Source: Sulfidibacter corallicola | Lineage (GTDB): Bacteria; Acidobacteriota; Holophagae; Acanthopleuribacterales; Acanthopleuribacteraceae | Direction of reading: 5' to 3' | Assembly: GCF_017498545.1 (NCBI RefSeq) | Contig: NZ_CP071793.1 | Coordinates: forward strand, 10,348,256-10,412,255 | DNA length: 64,000 nucleotides | In this document: positions 61,601 through 64,000 of the stretch, one piece after another | Position numbering within the stretch: position 1 is the stretch's first letter | How the letters are laid out: each line of letters opens with the position of its first letter | Notes under the pieces: generated by a model | Database searches by the model: none | What the model was told of the DNA's origin: nothing | What the model saw: the letters and a program-made list of their open reading frames with translations, nothing else | Position numbers and translations under genes: made by a program

Positions 61601-64000
61601 GCGAGCAGGCACGGGCCAGGCAAGCGCAAAAAGTCGCCGAACAGCGCACCAGGCAGAGCAATTACAATCTCGCCGAAATGTTCAATCGGGCCGCCGGTGA
61701 ATCTTTGGAGCAGGGCAAGGCCCCCGAAGCGCTGCTCTTCGCGCTTGCGGCACTCTCACGCGACATTCCGTCGGGTTCGGCGGTGCCCGAGGCGCTGGGA
61801 CGTTTCGCCGATGCGCGGATGATCGGCGCCGAGTCGCTGCTGTACACTTCCCCGGTCGCGCCCGAAGTATTGCGGGTGGCCTTCGCACCCGGCGATGAGC
61901 TGCTGGCGATGGCGTGCACGGACCACAAGATTCGCCTGCTGGACGCGCGCACCGGTCGCGCCGTCGGCACGTTTTCGGGCCACGTGGATGAGATTTCGGA
62001 TATGGCCTTTAGTTCCGATGGTTCGCTCCTGGCCTCGGTCGCCATGGACCGAACGATTCGACTCTGGCACCTTGCCGACGGACATGACAGGACGGGGTCG
62101 GGCACCGAACACCGCTCCTTCGAGATGGACTTCCCTCTCCGGAACGTCGCGTTTTTATCCGGGGATCGAAACCTGCTCGTCCGTGATTCGGATGGGTTGC
62201 TCCATGAATTGGCGTTGGATGAAGACAAACCGCAGGTTACGCCTTATGGATTCACCTCGAAGGATTCGATTCTGGCGGTGGATGGTCTCCTGGTTTTGGC
62301 GGGCAAGGCCGATTGGAACGGATCGCGGAATCGGTCTCGAAGGTTTCTACCGGCGGTTTTCGATTCAGGATCGGACCCGACGAAACGGACACCGCTCCCG
62401 AAGCGGAAGGACCCCAAACTCATCGCTGTCACTTCGGCAAGGCGCGCCAACCTGATTTTCGGCAGTGAGCAAAGCGGGCGGATCGTCGCTTGGGATGTGA
62501 ATTCGGGAGATGTGAACGCTTCCCTGGAAGTGCCTGCCATGGTGACGTCGATGGCGGTAGACGCGCAAGGGCGCCTCCTCGCCGCTTGCGACGAACGAGG
62601 TTCACTGAACCTGTGGCGGGTTCCGGCCTTCAGCCCCATCGAAGTGAATCCTGGCGACGGCGCGCGGGCCGGTGCGCCCCGATCCTATCGCAGCGTGGCC
62701 GTCAATGAACGGGGCGACCTGTTGGCGGCCGCCACCGAAAGCGGTGAATGTCTGGTCTGGCAGATCTCGGATGAAGATGTGGCACGGGGTCGCCTCGGTG
62801 CGCCGCGCGCCCTGCTGGGTCATCGAGGGGAAGTGGAAAACGTGGTCTTTTCGCCCGGTCGCCGCCTGGTCGCAGCGCTGGGCGATCGGGGCGTCAAAGT
62901 CCTGGAAGTCGAAACGGGCCGGGAGCGGTGGTTACCGGCGACTGCCGTACCCGGTCGCGGACTGGATTTTTCCCACGATGGCCAGTGGTTGGCGGCGGGG
63001 TATGCCGATGGCGTGGTCCGGATCTGGCGAATGGCCGACTCGGAGGTGCCCATTTCGTTTGAAGGTCACGCCAAAGCGGTTCAGGTCGTCGCCTTTTCGC
63101 CCGACGGCGCATGGCTGGCCTCGGGTTCCGCGGATCGGACGGTCAACCTGTGGGACGTGCGCACCGGAAACCTGATCACCACCTTTCGGGGCCACGAAAA
63201 ATCGGTGAAGGGCCTGGCATTTACACCCGACGGCACATTCCTGATTTCCAGCTCCGACGACCACCATCTCAAATTTTGGGATCTCGAAACGCGAGCCCTG
63301 TCGCGTACGGTTCGGGAAGAGGTCGGGCGACTCTTGGATGTGGCCGTGTCTCCGAACGGCGATCTGTTGGCGATCGCGGGCAGCGAGGAAACGATCGCGA
63401 TCCGAAGCCTTCCCTCCGGTGATCGTCTTTTCTCCCTACCGGGACATTCGGCCAGGATTTTGGACGTGGCCTTTTCACCGGACGGGGCCTTGCTGGCCTC
63501 GGGCTCCTACGATCAGACCATCGGACTGTGGCAAATGCCCTCGGGCGAGCCGCTACCGCCCCTTTCCGGGCACGCGAGTGCGGTGAACGGCGTCGCCTTC
63601 TCGCCCGACGGAGAGCTGCTGGCCTCGGTGTCGGTCGACAAGACGTTGCGGCTCTGGAAGCGCCCCTCCGCCCAGGCCGATGCGGGTTCCTTGGATCATT
63701 CCTCCGACGTGTTCGGTGTCGCCTGCGCACCCGATGGTCGCCTGTTGGCCACCGCTTCCGGAGAACGCCGAATCAACCTTTGGCGCCTACCCGAGGCCAC
63801 GTTGGTCGGCAGCCTGGAAGGCCATCACGAAACCGTGTGGGGCCTGGCCTTCTCGCCCGATGGCCGACTTTTGGCCTCGGCAGGATTCGACCATATGGTC
63901 CGGCTCTGGCCGCTACCTGCGGAAGCCGACAGCACAGATTTCTCGGCCGTGACCTCGACCATGCTTCGCGGCCACGAGAGCCCCGTGTATCGGGTGGCGT
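58696..64000 (+). CDS. Ser/Thr kinase - TIR-like - STAND NTPase - WD40 fusion (partial, runs off the end)
   Basis: A frame open from the stop at 58687 to the window end (over 1768 codons). TTG 58696 with AAGGGG upstream is the only good start that keeps the kinase N-terminal region (RLIDLCGDDAALLQEAL); ATG 58846 or 58924 would be shorter. Domains: kinase (Gly loop from residue 82, LHRDIKPSN with His 204, DFG Asp 224); a TIR-like domain (about 355-478: YDALLWCHTESRERV, PWLEPARLQAV, VVPVLLPG, LPIFLRRRPW); STAND NTPase (CPFRGLKAF at 498, FFFGRE, P-loop GPSGSGKS at 538, IVDQFEEL Asp 629); a membrane segment (937-958); then WD40 repeats (AFSPDGxLLASxSxDxTIRLW) from about 1040 to the end. The Glu expected in the TIR helix after Trp is not clearly present. 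Likely a signalling or conflict sensor. Confidence 0.9.
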   Translation, partial: MENAATARSRWSKIRALLDSVRTHPAEHRRSRLIDLCGDDAALLQEALVQMEMDDQSTCDSATPRATSSQSDPFPGMQLGPWRLLEPLGQGGMGAVWLAERADAAFEMRVAVKLIRAERSSEALQARFRRERQILADLKHPNICGLLDGGTTPSGLPYLVMEYLEGDTIDQWCRTRQPGLRQVLEVFRTLCVAVTYAHGLGVLHRDIKPSNIMISPTGSPKLLDFGIATHTASSSPRLTDLGGEPMTPEFAAPELMLGQRASTASDVYSLGLVLFYLLTGKRPRQAGGKPAGQLRSFAVDERERALLDQVADLLERVLEGDPANRLDSAEVVANRIDRILAGKTDRLRPPQQTRYDALLWCHTESRERVVPWARRLEEELGLVLWFESASSEPVAPTELAEKLAACACLVVIKGEGEPWLEPARLQAVHHQYRNKPVRVVPVLLPGAEHPTRESDLPIFLRRRPWISLDAHVESLIETARAIRGGGLAAGAPGSPETCPFRGLKAFREEDRDFFFGREAMVQRLNLHMERFPFLALLGPSGSGKSSVIHAGLVPLLRERGHRIASFTPASNPIEECALALCSLLAEDGGSATDLANLRSRLTTDPEGLHRVLAEAAGSTPRTGFILIVDQFEELFTQTRDRQATDHFLAILLHAVERRTLAVILTMRSDFLGECAGRPDLNSFVGDHMVLLPMMDREALSQAVVEPASRTGLHFETGLVEKILDDVHGEAGNLPLLEHALLELYERRRGKLLTAAAYHGIGGIEGALTKRAEAVFQNLTPAGQIALRKMFTLCLVHRNEAANVTRRRSTRAALIAAAEDRALAEDLLHQFVSARLWTTWRDEIRGGELVDVAHEALIRKWERIRTWMAEDREIIRRLSNLRQLAARWQEAGRPRDDLPRGNGLFRMLEVAEHRLVSLGEVERAFLAEACKQRDLRKNQILAVSVSGFLLALIATVLFFQARSANQRALREQARARQAQKVAEQRTRQSNYNLAEMFNRAAGESLEQGKAPEALLFALAALSRDIPSGSAVPEALGRFADARMIGAESLLYTSPVAPEVLRVAFAPGDELLAMACTDHKIRLLDARTGRAVGTFSGHVDEISDMAFSSDGSLLASVAMDRTIRLWHLADGHDRTGSGTEHRSFEMDFPLRNVAFLSGDRNLLVRDSDGLLHELALDEDKPQVTPYGFTSKDSILAVDGLLVLAGKADWNGSRNRSRRFLPAVFDSGSDPTKRTPLPKRKDPKLIAVTSARRANLIFGSEQSGRIVAWDVNSGDVNASLEVPAMVTSMAVDAQGRLLAACDERGSLNLWRVPAFSPIEVNPGDGARAGAPRSYRSVAVNERGDLLAAATESGECLVWQISDEDVARGRLGAPRALLGHRGEVENVVFSPGRRLVAALGDRGVKVLEVETGRERWLPATAVPGRGLDFSHDGQWLAAGYADGVVRIWRMADSEVPISFEGHAKAVQVVAFSPDGAWLASGSADRTVNLWDVRTGNLITTFRGHEKSVKGLAFTPDGTFLISSSDDHHLKFWDLETRALSRTVREEVGRLLDVAVSPNGDLLAIAGSEETIAIRSLPSGDRLFSLPGHSARILDVAFSPDGALLASGSYDQTIGLWQMPSGEPLPPLSGHASAVNGVAFSPDGELLASVSVDKTLRLWKRPSAQADAGSLDHSSDVFGVACAPDGRLLATASGERRINLWRLPEATLVGSLEGHHETVWGLAFSPDGRLLASAGFDHMVRLWPLPAEADSTDFSAVTSTMLRGHESPVYRVA

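Noticed and set aside
1..64000. tRNA, rRNA, riboswitch or replication origin
   Set aside because: I saw no tRNA-like cloverleaf, rRNA segment, known riboswitch core or origin-like box cluster. A covariance-model scan would be decisive.

Overview
This is a GC-rich bacterial window of about 30 genes with long non-coding stretches full of repeats. Several traits suggest a large-genome, predatory or host-associated, multicellular-type bacterium, most likely in the Acidobacteriota (Acanthopleuribacter/Holophagae-like). These are an ECF sigma factor of the kind usually paired with Ser/Thr kinases, two large receptor-like Ser/Thr kinases, CHAT and STAND proteins, many secreted beta-propellers and several lineage-specific paralogs. 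The phylum is an inference from gene content; no rRNA or other marker gene lies in the window.

Layout. 0-1.2 kb: a 14-bp tandem repeat and a secreted Cys-containing protein. 1.2-10.7 kb: a tightly overlapped four-gene operon encoding an HExxH metallopeptidase-like protein, an intact CHAT protease, a 1584-aa STAND NTPase ending in what looks like a catalytically dead CHAT domain, and an unknown 394-aa protein. This is the best candidate for a conflict or signalling system in the window. 10.8-17.4 kb: FKBP isomerase, a secreted PQQ-type propeller fused to an inactivated esterase, a lipoprotein, and a membrane-fused spermidine synthase. 17.7-21.5 kb: a compact putative RiPP locus with a B12-radical SAM maturase, a 61-aa precursor-like peptide and a heme-oxygenase-like (PqqC/TenA-type) enzyme. 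21.6-22.5 kb: three copies of a roughly 300-bp repeat, the middle one inverted. 22.8-28.5 kb: two tandem secreted propeller paralogs and a lipoprotein alpha/beta hydrolase. 28.8-38.5 kb: a sugar and sulfate module with an FkbM methyltransferase, a GT4-like glycosyltransferase, a CysNC fusion, CysD, a second membrane-anchored APS kinase and a PAPS-dependent sulfotransferase, interrupted by a covarying hairpin-repeat array and an EF-hand protein.

38.5-57 kb: an ECF sigma factor divergent from a Ser/Thr kinase-TPR protein, then three paralogous ~240-aa proteins of unknown family and a 3404-aa giant protein read in the same direction. Two degenerate arrays sharing the same core, GGGTGTCCC, but in opposite orientation bracket the sigma/kinase part. 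One array contains an exact 33-nt copy of part of the sigma factor gene. 57-64 kb: a DUF488 protein and a huge kinase-TIR-like-STAND-WD40 fusion that runs off the window end.

Most coding calls rest on visible motifs, good Shine-Dalgarno sites and ATGA overlaps. The functions of the unknown families are not claimed.
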